A stretch of DNA of 64,000 nucleotides, taken from assembly GCA_905234835.1 (NCBI GenBank), contig CAJOIZ010000002.1, forward strand, positions 40,351-104,350, written 5' to 3'. Origin of the DNA: Paludibacteraceae bacterium. Lineage in GTDB: Bacteria > Bacteroidota > Bacteroidia > Bacteroidales > Paludibacteraceae. This document shows positions 56,096-64,000 of the stretch, in pieces (the stretch's first letter is position 1; the number at the start of each line of letters is the position of its first letter). Position numbers and translations under genes: made by a program. Below the pieces are notes generated by a model that saw nothing but the letters and a program-made list of their open reading frames with translations, was not told where the DNA came from and did no database searches.

Positions 56096-56907
56096 TGATG
56101 CAGATACGAGCCAACTGCAAAGTGAATGTCGGGCTGCGCGTGAGGCGCAAAAGGGATGACGGTTACCACGAGATAGAGACGCTATTCTATCCCGTCTATG
56201 GGCTGTATGACCTGATAGACATAGAGAAGGACGAGCGCGAAGGCCAACATATCACACTGACGACAAGCGGCATAGGGGTGGATTGTGCGGCAGATGACAA
56301 CCTAATTGTACGGGCATACCTGCGTATGGCGGCGATGTACACAGGAGTCGGTAGTGTGCGTGTACACTTGGAGAAACGCGTTCCTTTCGGTGCAGGATTA
56401 GGCGGCGGGTCGTCGGACGCGACGCATGTAGTGAAGGCTATCAATGAGCTGTTTGCGTTAGGTCTGACACGGGAGCAGATGGCGGAGGCGGTCCGTCCGA
56501 TAGGGGCTGACTGCGCGTTTTTTCTATATAACACCCCCTGTATGGCAACAGGAATCGGCGAAAAGATTCGCCCTGTGGATTTCTCGTGGGCCAGCAAGCG
56601 AATGGTGATGATTAAGCCGCCGGTAAGCGTCAGCACCAAAGAGGCATACGCGGGCATACGGCTGCACGACGAGCCGCTTGACATACAGGTGAACGACTTT
56701 GAGGAGACCGTTTTCGCACGCTATCCGATATTAGGCCGTGTGAAACAAGCGCTGATGAACGCAGGAGCCGAATACGCCGCTATGTCAGGTAGCGGGAGTG
56801 TTGTCTATGGCGTTTTTGAGAAGGATACGGAACGTGGTTCCCTGCCCCTGAACCGACTGATAGACGAAGATCTTGCCGCCATGGTAATCTTCGATGATAC
56901 GCTTTGA
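56095..56907 (+). CDS. ispE: 4-diphosphocytidyl-2-C-methyl-D-erythritol kinase
   Basis: NCKVNVGLRVRRKRDDGYHEIETLFYP; VPFGAGLGGGSSDATHVVKAINELF; AAMSGSGSVVYGVF. Confidence 0.93.
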   Translation: MMQIRANCKVNVGLRVRRKRDDGYHEIETLFYPVYGLYDLIDIEKDEREGQHITLTTSGIGVDCAADDNLIVRAYLRMAAMYTGVGSVRVHLEKRVPFGAGLGGGSSDATHVVKAINELFALGLTREQMAEAVRPIGADCAFFLYNTPCMATGIGEKIRPVDFSWASKRMVMIKPPVSVSTKEAYAGIRLHDEPLDIQVNDFEETVFARYPILGRVKQALMNAGAEYAAMSGSGSVVYGVFEKDTERGSLPLNRLIDEDLAAMVIFDDTL

Positions 56908-57945
56908 GAGCGACAGCCCGAGTCCCCAGCCGCGTTGCTTGGTGGTAAAGCCAGGGCGGAAGATACGCTTGAAATGATTGCGGTCGATACCTTTTCCCGT
57001 ATCGGACACGTCCAACACCAGATTTTTATTTTCCTTGTGCAGCCGTAGCGTGATACTTCCAGTTCCGCTGATGGCATCGATGGCGTTCTTGATGAGGTTC
57101 TCCAAGACCCATTGGAAGAGGGGCGCGTTGAGGCATGTCTGCACATCACGGCAGTTGTCCGCGCAGTCACAGCGGAGTGTCACTTTCTTAGATATACGCG
57201 CCTGCATATAGGCGATGGTCTGACCGATGACCGGGACAACGGGCTGGAGAGTCAGTTCGGGTTCGCTGCCAATCTTGGAGAAACGTTCGGTGATGGCCTG
57301 CAGGCGGGTGATGTCGAGTTGGATCTGGGGGATGTATTCATCATCGGGATAGCGTTGCTGAAGGAGTTGCTGCCATGCGGCAAGGGATGAGATGGGGGTG
57401 CCGAGCTGATGAGCCGTTTCTTTAGTAAGTCCAACCCATACGCGGTTCTGTTCGCTGCGTTGAGTGGTAAAGATGACCACGAGGGCAATGATGACGAAGA
57501 GGGCGAGTACGCCAAAGGAAATATAGGGGTAGATATGCAGGTGGCGGAGCGCGATGGAGTCGTCGTAGAAGAGGTATTGCGTAGTGTTTTCGTCGATGTC
57601 CACAACAATGGGCCCGTGGAGGAGAGTCGGATCAGCAACCGTGTCGCTAACATTGCGAGTGAGGAGGATATTGCCGTCGGCATCCAGCATATAGACGGGG
57701 ATATTGGTATTGTCCTCAATGATATAGGACACAAAATCTATATCAGTGTTTTCGTCCGCCTGAATGAACTGCCTCGTCGCCTCCGCCCATATCTCCATCA
57801 GTTTGGTTTCTTCCTCGGCAAGACGGAGAGAGATGAAATTGGAATAGATGATGGACACTACCACAAAAACGATGGAGAAGGCGAGAGCTATCTCCCAAAC
57901 ATGGTGGTAATGAAGGCGGTCGATGAATGAAACCGTACGTTTCAT
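56785..57945 (-). CDS. Membrane sensor histidine kinase
   Basis: TM segments; H-box KETAHQLGTPISSLAAW; N-box NLIKNAIDAI; VSDTGKGI; GWGLGLSLSKRIIEDYHGGKI. Confidence 0.92.
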   Translation of the reverse strand: MKRTVSFIDRLHYHHVWEIALAFSIVFVVVSIIYSNFISLRLAEEETKLMEIWAEATRQFIQADENTDIDFVSYIIEDNTNIPVYMLDADGNILLTRNVSDTVADPTLLHGPIVVDIDENTTQYLFYDDSIALRHLHIYPYISFGVLALFVIIALVVIFTTQRSEQNRVWVGLTKETAHQLGTPISSLAAWQQLLQQRYPDDEYIPQIQLDITRLQAITERFSKIGSEPELTLQPVVPVIGQTIAYMQARISKKVTLRCDCADNCRDVQTCLNAPLFQWVLENLIKNAIDAISGTGSITLRLHKENKNLVLDVSDTGKGIDRNHFKRIFRPGFTTKQRGWGLGLSLSKRIIEDYHGGKIFVYQSVQGQGTTFRILLKNAIDNTPAT

Positions 57946-57974
57946 AGATAAAAATCAGTTTTTTGACGAATTTA

Positions 57975-58006
57975 TTTGCACGTGTGAAAAACCTGCCGTA
58001 CTTTTG
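57975..58006 (+). promoter_or_regulatory. Promoter TTTG-N20-TACTTTTG of the tRNA-Glu gene
   Basis: TTTG 57975-57978; TACTTTTG 57999-58006. Confidence 0.7.
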
Positions 58007-58019
58007 CGCGCTGTTTTGA

Positions 58020-58092
58020 GGTGCTATCGTCTAGTGGCCTAGGACAACGGCCTCTCACGCCGTAAACCCCGGTTCGAGTCCGGGTAGCACTA
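58020..58092 (+). tRNA. tRNA-Glu (anticodon CTC)
   Basis: Cloverleaf: acceptor GGTGCTA/TAGCACT (one G-U), anticodon stem ACGGC-CTCTCAC-GCCGT, T-arm CCCGG-TTCGAGT-CCGGG. Confidence 0.93.
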
Positions 58093-58093
58093 C

Positions 58094-58149
58094 AAGCGTA
58101 AGAGAAAGAGCAGATTACCGAATGGCGATCTGCTCTTTCTCTTACGCTT
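58094..58149. terminator. 22-bp perfect inverted repeat, bidirectional terminator between tRNA-Glu and the GH13 gene
   Basis: AAGCGTAAGAGAAAGAGCAGAT - 12 nt - ATCTGCTCTTTCTCTTACGCTT. Confidence 0.85.
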
Positions 58150-60632
58150 TATTGTATCCTATTCCCCGAAACAGAATAGACGCTACCGTCTTCACGGATA
58201 ATCCGTAACGTGCCATCAATGATCAGCTTGCGCGTGGACGATACGGATTGCGGGAGGATGTACTCCAAGGAGGTCAGATCCTCATAACTATCGGGAACAA
58301 CGGGTGCAGCAATATACGAACCAGTGAAGACTTTGATTTCGTTGGGCCGCAGGGTGCAGGACTCCGCCGCTTCCTGCCCTCCGTCAAGATAGTCATACCA
58401 CGTGCCTGAAGGCAATGTGACGGTCTGTGATGCCGTGGCAGAAAAGTTACCTACAGCAAACACCTGATTGCTCCATTGAACGCTCTTGATAGCGGCTTTC
58501 TCATTGAGGGACGATGCTGTCGGGTTGCCGGCAAAGACGTGCGGCAAGAGACGCGTACGGAGTTGCAAGATTCGTGCAAGCCGCTGATAACCCTGCATAC
58601 GCGGTCCGGCTGCCATCCACGTTTCAGGACGGTACTTAACGGACATCTTGACTTCGTAATCAACAGTGTTGGTGCCTGTTTCGCTTTTGCCATAGGCATC
58701 GATGCCGTCTGTACCGAAACGTCCCTGCTCGTCCTGGAACTTGGAGAAATCGAAGGCGAGTTCGTCAAAATGGTAGAAGAGTTGGGGACCATTGAGCAGA
58801 CACTGGAGACCAATGACCAACGGAATACGTGCAGCGCGTGACGCTTCGGAAGTCTGGAGGTCACCTGCACCCCACTTTTTGGCTTTGAAGAAGGGACGCT
58901 CCTCATCATGGTTATTGAAATATGATACATAGTTGTCCGAGTTGGCGTCGTTAAGTCCGTCACCCTGCAGCCAAGCACCTGTCGCCTGCTGGAAAACGTA
59001 GGAGGTGTTCTGCCAACACATCATTCCCTGCGAAACAAATTTCGGGCGGTCGGTTCCCATGCTATTGCCCCAATGCTCAAGCATCAGGTACGAGCCAGGC
59101 GAAACGGACTGCATCACATCGTAGTACTCCTTAATATTGGCGGGGGCGTTGTAGGTCTTTCCGCAAAGTCCGTGGCTGAGGTCTAAACGATAACCGTCCA
59201 CCTTGTATTCATCAAGCCAGTAGGCGACAGCGCGGCGGAACATGTCCCTGACAGGTTCAAAATCGTGATTCCAATCCTGATATACATTGTCCGGATGAGG
59301 GGCAGTGACGTTGAAGCAGGGGTTGAACTTGAGGTCGTTGCCGTAGGGATAGAGTTTGTTCATCGGGTTGTTGCCTGTAGCGTGGTTGAAAACCATGTCG
59401 AGGACAACAGCCATTCCGCGCTTGTGACACTCGTCAATGAAGCGTTTGAGCATATCGGGTGTGCCGTAGGCCTTGTCAAGCGCGAAGTAGTGGTTGGGGG
59501 AATAGCCCCACGAGTTGTTACCATCAAATTCGCAGACAGGCATCAGTTCAACGCAGTTAACACCGAGGTTCTGGATGTAGTCAAGTCGTTTGATCAGTCC
59601 GGGAATGTTGCGCTCAGGAGTATGGTCGTATATCCAGAGTTCGTAGATGACGAGGTTGTTCCTATCAGGACGCTGAAATGAGGTAGTGGAAGATGACCAA
59701 GCGTAAGGTGTCTTGCCAGACTGTAAAACCGAGACGTAGCCTTCCGCACCTTTCATAGGATAGGCGATAAGGGATGGGTCTGTCCAGCGGGGTTCATAAT
59801 TATCGTCACCTGTAAGCAGTTTCTCAGAGAAGAGATCGGAGATGAGCATCTTCACTCCGTCGGCACGTACCACGGCATACTGGAAACGGTATTCACGCCC
59901 CTTCTCGATAGGAACAGTAATCCAGAAATAGTTGCCGTCACGCTTCATCTGGTAGTCGTTGTTGAGTTCCCAGTCCGTCATATCTCCGATGAGGTAAACA
60001 TGTTGTGCAGGTACAAGGACGGTGTTGTCGTTGGCAGTCTTGTTGCCTGCAGCGAAGGTGCAGAGAGTAACGGATGTACCATCTTGCGAGTAATATATAC
60101 CGTTGAAGACACCGGCAGGTCGCGCCTGCTCAACGACGGGTGCGAAAACGAAATCCTCCCAGATGGACTCCTTGTTCTCCTTGCCGAGGTAGATGAGGAT
60201 ATCACCGTTGGACGTGGAAGAACTTTTGCCCTGAAGGGAGTTGTTTCCTTGTCCGTTGTGGAAAACCATCACAATAGCAATGATATTTTCCGTAGAGGGT
60301 GCACCGTAGAAGTCGTAGAGGTTGTTGATAGTGAGCGTCCATTTATCCCCCGCTTGGGTCCAAGCTGTTTCCTGCTTCGTACCCCAAGCGTTTTCGGACT
60401 TGATATATTTCCAATCAGTGATGTTGGTACTTTGGTCGGTGATGAGTCCCATGTGGGAGTAACATTCCGTAGCCGTTTTCATACCTCCTGTTCCCTGTGA
60501 CGGGTCGAAGGTAAACTCTATCGCACCAGTATAGCCGAAAGGAATGACTGCGGGATTAGTAGTGACCTGCGCTTTCAGGAGAAAGGCAAAAGACAGGAAA
60601 ACGGGGAGGATGAGGAGTCTGAACGATTTCAT
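58149..60632 (-). CDS. Secreted GH13 alpha-amylase-family enzyme with short C-terminal motif
   Basis: GVNCVELMPVCEFDGNNSWGYSPNHYFALDKAYGTPDMLKRFIDECHKRGMAVVLDMVFNH; DGYRLDLSHG; C-terminus LIIDGTLRIIREDGSVYSVSGNRIQ. Confidence 0.92.
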   Translation of the reverse strand: MKSFRLLILPVFLSFAFLLKAQVTTNPAVIPFGYTGAIEFTFDPSQGTGGMKTATECYSHMGLITDQSTNITDWKYIKSENAWGTKQETAWTQAGDKWTLTINNLYDFYGAPSTENIIAIVMVFHNGQGNNSLQGKSSSTSNGDILIYLGKENKESIWEDFVFAPVVEQARPAGVFNGIYYSQDGTSVTLCTFAAGNKTANDNTVLVPAQHVYLIGDMTDWELNNDYQMKRDGNYFWITVPIEKGREYRFQYAVVRADGVKMLISDLFSEKLLTGDDNYEPRWTDPSLIAYPMKGAEGYVSVLQSGKTPYAWSSSTTSFQRPDRNNLVIYELWIYDHTPERNIPGLIKRLDYIQNLGVNCVELMPVCEFDGNNSWGYSPNHYFALDKAYGTPDMLKRFIDECHKRGMAVVLDMVFNHATGNNPMNKLYPYGNDLKFNPCFNVTAPHPDNVYQDWNHDFEPVRDMFRRAVAYWLDEYKVDGYRLDLSHGLCGKTYNAPANIKEYYDVMQSVSPGSYLMLEHWGNSMGTDRPKFVSQGMMCWQNTSYVFQQATGAWLQGDGLNDANSDNYVSYFNNHDEERPFFKAKKWGAGDLQTSEASRAARIPLVIGLQCLLNGPQLFYHFDELAFDFSKFQDEQGRFGTDGIDAYGKSETGTNTVDYEVKMSVKYRPETWMAAGPRMQGYQRLARILQLRTRLLPHVFAGNPTASSLNEKAAIKSVQWSNQVFAVGNFSATASQTVTLPSGTWYDYLDGGQEAAESCTLRPNEIKVFTGSYIAAPVVPDSYEDLTSLEYILPQSVSSTRKLIIDGTLRIIREDGSVYSVSGNRIQ

Positions 60633-60656
60633 AGTCGGATTATGGTTAATGGATTA

Positions 60657-62663
60657 TTAATGTATAAGTATGCCCTGAGCATTGTATTCCTGATTGTCAC
60701 GGATGATGACCAACCGCCCGTTACAGAAAATCTTTTGGGCTTTCGTTTCATCAACTTGAATGGCAGGGATGTCTGTGATGGTCTGTCTCGCATAAACGGC
60801 TACAGGCTCCTGCGGCTTCTGATAGGCGGAGAATAGCCGCGAGTGGGAGTTATAACTGATAGTGTTGTGTGAGTTGTTCCCTTGGGCGGTAATCTGTGCT
60901 TCTCCGTCCTCAATGCGAATCGCCCAAGAGGCATCCGCTGTGAGTTGCGACTGTGTACGGAGGTAGTTCTTGCTGGAAGAGGCGGCATAAAGATAACCGT
61001 CCTTCGTATGCAAGCCGAATGTACCATCCGATGTGCCTTGTGTCAGAGTTAGGATCTGCACATCTGTGTTGTTTTCATCCTCAATCTGGATAGCGTTACC
61101 GCTGATGGTAACGGCTGCCTCAGAACGGTTGTTTTTGTTCTGAGTGATACCCAAAGCAACTTGATTATCTTCATTCACAATCAGTATTTCGTCACCTACA
61201 AGGAGGTCTTTCTCATCTACAACGAGAACAAAATCGCGAGAAGCAGCCACCTCGCCCGTCACAACAACTGTGGCAGAAGCCTGCTGACCGTCTGCCGTGG
61301 CTGTAATAACAGCGGTACCCGGACTGACACCTTTAACGGTGCCGCTACTAACTGTAGCTACGGTCGGATCGGAGGATGACCAAGAAGCTATGCGTACAGA
61401 TGAGTTGGTAGGAAGGATGGTTGCATAGAGGGTCTGTCTTTCGTTGATACGGAGGGTAACCGAAGCAGGGCTGACAGATACACTCTCCACAGCGATGTGT
61501 TCTGTCTGAGCGGGTTCGATACCAAAGATAGCATCAAGGTCGGATGAAAACTCATAGCCTTCGTAGTCGAGCGCTGTGATGGCAAAGTGTCCGTTGCCGT
61601 CGCCAGACCATCCCCAGTTGATATGCAGTTTGCCATTATTGTCACGTCCGTCGCACACGAATTCGTGTCCGCCTTCGCCGTATGTGTCATTTCCACCCAA
61701 GATGACGGGACGGCCCTGCTCAAGGTCATCATAGATATAACTGAGTATCTGCGGCGTTTTGACAGAGTATTCTGCCGGTGAGAAATTGGCTACCCCATAG
61801 TCTCTCTGGCTGAGCTGGGTAACAAATTTATCCACATTGTATCCAAAGTACTTAACCAGTCCTGCCGCCATATCATCGGTATAGGCACCGCTCCCTTCAT
61901 CATAGGAATAATCCATATCACAGGCGACTCCGCAATGGAGCATAAGAGTGGCGACCGCCTTTGCCTGGTCGGCATTGTAGGAGCCAGCATAGGACTCGAG
62001 CATATTGTCCCAGTCGTATGGTACATTGAAATCGGCGGAAACAGTCTTTTTCAGTTGTGTACTTGTATAGGAGTGCGAGCCTGTACCCTGTGCCGGGTAT
62101 TTCCACATACGCATCACCTGTGCCGTAGCCGTAGCGACACAGCCGGTAAGCGAACGGTGGGTACCATCAAGAGGGCAAAGGTTGCTGTAGGGTTTCTCCT
62201 GATCGTATTCAATACCACCCAAGAGGGGCTCAACAGGAGTGTAATCCTGCACGGCAGCAGGGGTCATTGCTTCACTTACAGCAGAGACGGCTGCGAGTTG
62301 TTTAGCATATCTCTCCAACCACCAGCGCATACTCGGGTTGGCAGTCGAATAATCAAAATCGCCGTGGTCAGTATAACCGAGGATAGGGAGTGCACGTGTA
62401 TCGGCACTAACGAAGACGGCACCTTGCTGCTGAGGTTGGTTGAAGACGTAATATGCAGTGGTAGTCTGACCCGCGACAGTGGCTGTATAAGCCAGTTGCA
62501 TCTCACCAGCCACAGCAGGTGCTGTACGGCGCGCACGGAGTTGTGTGTGCTGATTGACAAAATGCGCCGCCACTTCGGCAGCCTGTTCAACAGAGCGTTC
62601 GTCCGCCATAAGAGAAAGAACGAACGACAAGGAGAGGAGAATAGAAAAGAGTCGTTTCATCAT
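60657..62663 (-). CDS. Secreted C10 (streptopain-like) cysteine protease with BIG2-like domain and short C-terminal motif
   Basis: Catalytic GCVATATAQVMRMWKYP; GGHEFVCDGRDNNGKLHINWGWSGDGNGHFAI; BIG2: VSVSPASVTLRINERQTLYATILPTNSS; C-terminus IFCNGRLVIIRDNQEYNAQGILIH. Confidence 0.9.
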   Translation of the reverse strand: MMKRLFSILLSLSFVLSLMADERSVEQAAEVAAHFVNQHTQLRARRTAPAVAGEMQLAYTATVAGQTTTAYYVFNQPQQQGAVFVSADTRALPILGYTDHGDFDYSTANPSMRWWLERYAKQLAAVSAVSEAMTPAAVQDYTPVEPLLGGIEYDQEKPYSNLCPLDGTHRSLTGCVATATAQVMRMWKYPAQGTGSHSYTSTQLKKTVSADFNVPYDWDNMLESYAGSYNADQAKAVATLMLHCGVACDMDYSYDEGSGAYTDDMAAGLVKYFGYNVDKFVTQLSQRDYGVANFSPAEYSVKTPQILSYIYDDLEQGRPVILGGNDTYGEGGHEFVCDGRDNNGKLHINWGWSGDGNGHFAITALDYEGYEFSSDLDAIFGIEPAQTEHIAVESVSVSPASVTLRINERQTLYATILPTNSSVRIASWSSSDPTVATVSSGTVKGVSPGTAVITATADGQQASATVVVTGEVAASRDFVLVVDEKDLLVGDEILIVNEDNQVALGITQNKNNRSEAAVTISGNAIQIEDENNTDVQILTLTQGTSDGTFGLHTKDGYLYAASSSKNYLRTQSQLTADASWAIRIEDGEAQITAQGNNSHNTISYNSHSRLFSAYQKPQEPVAVYARQTITDIPAIQVDETKAQKIFCNGRLVIIRDNQEYNAQGILIH

Positions 62664-62754
62664 AAAGGTATTATTGTTTCAGCCCTTACTGAGTTGCATT
62701 GGTAAGCAAGGGCGGTAATCAGCCGCCCTTGCCTGAAAATGAGGAGCAGAAAAG

Positions 62755-63702
62755 TTATTTCACTTCCACACCTTGTGCATTATAGCGTTTGCCATCGTGG
62801 AGGATGTAGAGAACGCCGTTTACGATAACCTTGCTACCTTCGGCATTGATCTGCATCTCATCAAGTGCAGTAGCACCTGCCTCAAAGGCAACATACATAT
62901 TGTCTCTGCCTTCACCAATAATCTTGATGTAGAGAGTGTACTTACCTGTTTCGGTAACTACATAGTAACCATCGGTAGCAGTGAACTGATAACCTGCTTC
63001 GTCAAGAGCTACCAACCATTCCGCTTTGGCTACATTATCGTAGTTCTTGAATCTGTCGCCTACTGTCAAGGTGGCGGTAACAACGTATTCGGTGCCTTCG
63101 CCCTTATATTCTTCGTTCTTCACACCTGCATAGTAGTCATTATCGTTCACCATAATACCGAAGTCGGGAGTATCATCGCCGGTCGGAATATCTGAAAGCT
63201 GAGCATACCATTTGCCCTCGTAGAAATAAGGAGCAGTGGCGTTCCAAGTCAAGTCGGCAGTCTTTTGCTCACCTTCTCCTACTACTCCGTTGTTGAAGAT
63301 TATATTCACATATTCAACAGCAAACGTATAACTATATACATCAAAACCGTTTACTTGGTCTCCGGTCTTCGTCATTGCTTCACCGGGCCAGTCATTCAGC
63401 ACGTTGTCCGTCTCACCCTCTTTGTACCATACGTAAGCCTTCACAGTCTCCCACTTGTTCGTGTTCACATAGTAAAGAGTAACAGTAGTGGCAGGGGCAG
63501 GGATGTCTTTTGTCTCTGCATACCATTTACCATCGTAGTAGTAAGGAGTAGCGGCATCCCATACGAGGTCAGAAGTCTGAGCCTTGTCGCCGTTGTTGAA
63601 GATGACGTTCACATACTCAGTAGCAAACGTGTAGCTGTAGATGTCATAACCGTTCACTTGGTCGCCCGTCTTAGTCATTGCTTCACCTGACCATTCGTTC
63701 AA
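62755..63702 (-). CDS. C-terminal part of a secreted protein with tandem SBM26-like starch-binding repeats and short C-terminal motif; frame broken at about 63721
   Basis: Repeats TLYYVNTNKWETVKAYVWYKEGETDNVLNDWPGEAMTKTGDQVNGFDVYSYTF; C-terminus VIVNGVLYILHDGKRYNAQGVEVK. Confidence 0.75.
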   Translation of the reverse strand: MNEWSGEAMTKTGDQVNGYDIYSYTFATEYVNVIFNNGDKAQTSDLVWDAATPYYYDGKWYAETKDIPAPATTVTLYYVNTNKWETVKAYVWYKEGETDNVLNDWPGEAMTKTGDQVNGFDVYSYTFAVEYVNIIFNNGVVGEGEQKTADLTWNATAPYFYEGKWYAQLSDIPTGDDTPDFGIMVNDNDYYAGVKNEEYKGEGTEYVVTATLTVGDRFKNYDNVAKAEWLVALDEAGYQFTATDGYYVVTETGKYTLYIKIIGEGRDNMYVAFEAGATALDEMQINAEGSKVIVNGVLYILHDGKRYNAQGVEVK

Positions 63703-63980
63703 CGGATGATCCGTCTCACCCTAGTCTCCCACTTGGTCGTGTTCACATAGTAAAGAGTTACAGTAGTGGCAGGGGCAGGAATGTCTTTTGTCTCTGCATA
63801 CCATTTGCCGTCGTAGTAGTATGGAGTAGCAGCATCCCATACGAGGTCAGCGGTCTGATCCTTGTCGCCGTTGTTGAAGATGACCTTCACATACTTCGTA
63901 TCAAACGTGTAGCTGTAGATGTCATAACCGTTCACTTGGTCGCCCGTCTTAGTCATTGCTTCACCTGACCATTCGTTCAA
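63699..63980 (-). pseudogene. Out-of-frame upstream SBM26-like repeat of the same gene (or an assembly artefact)
   Basis: MNEWSGEAMTKTGDQVNGYDIYSYTFDTKYVKVIFNNG... near-identical to the next repeat; a 25-nt segment is missing at 63721/63722. Confidence 0.6.
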
Positions 63981-64000
63981 CGGATGATCCGTCTCACCCT

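Overview
This is a Bacteroidales-type chromosomal window. TAnnTTTG-class promoters recur, two proteins carry a T9SS type-A-like C-terminal domain (CTD), and secreted proteins and beta-barrels are common.

About 1-8.1 kb is a visibly AT-rich island. It holds a YD/RHS-like repeat protein, a 35-codon TIR relic, three near-contiguous TIR-domain genes (TIR-TIR-Sel1; TIR-TM-helical; TIR-TM-coiled-coil-WD40), an apparently frameshifted RyR-domain gene and an overlapping orphan ORF. It is the best candidate here for an uncharacterised conflict or signalling system.

The rest is mostly core genome: trmD, recF, NtrC-like regulator, trxA, hpt, M16 protease, NfeD/SPFH pair, obgE, adk, nitroreductases, pdxA, alaS, lplA, manC, ispE, histidine kinase and tRNA-Glu(CTC). 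Mixed in are glycogen/starch functions (CBM20-GH77 MalQ, GDE, GT4, GH13, SBM26-like repeats) and many secreted proteins.

Three patterns not explained by standard features stand out: (i) four intergenic tandem repeats with different units that all have an exact 11-bp period; (ii) a recurrent ~25-residue C-terminal motif (NG-x-L-x-I-I-R-D/E...YNAQG) on six otherwise unrelated secreted proteins; (iii) long codon-aligned antisense ORFs in host genes but not in the TIR island. All calls come from reading the sequence and the supplied ORFs; no searches were run.
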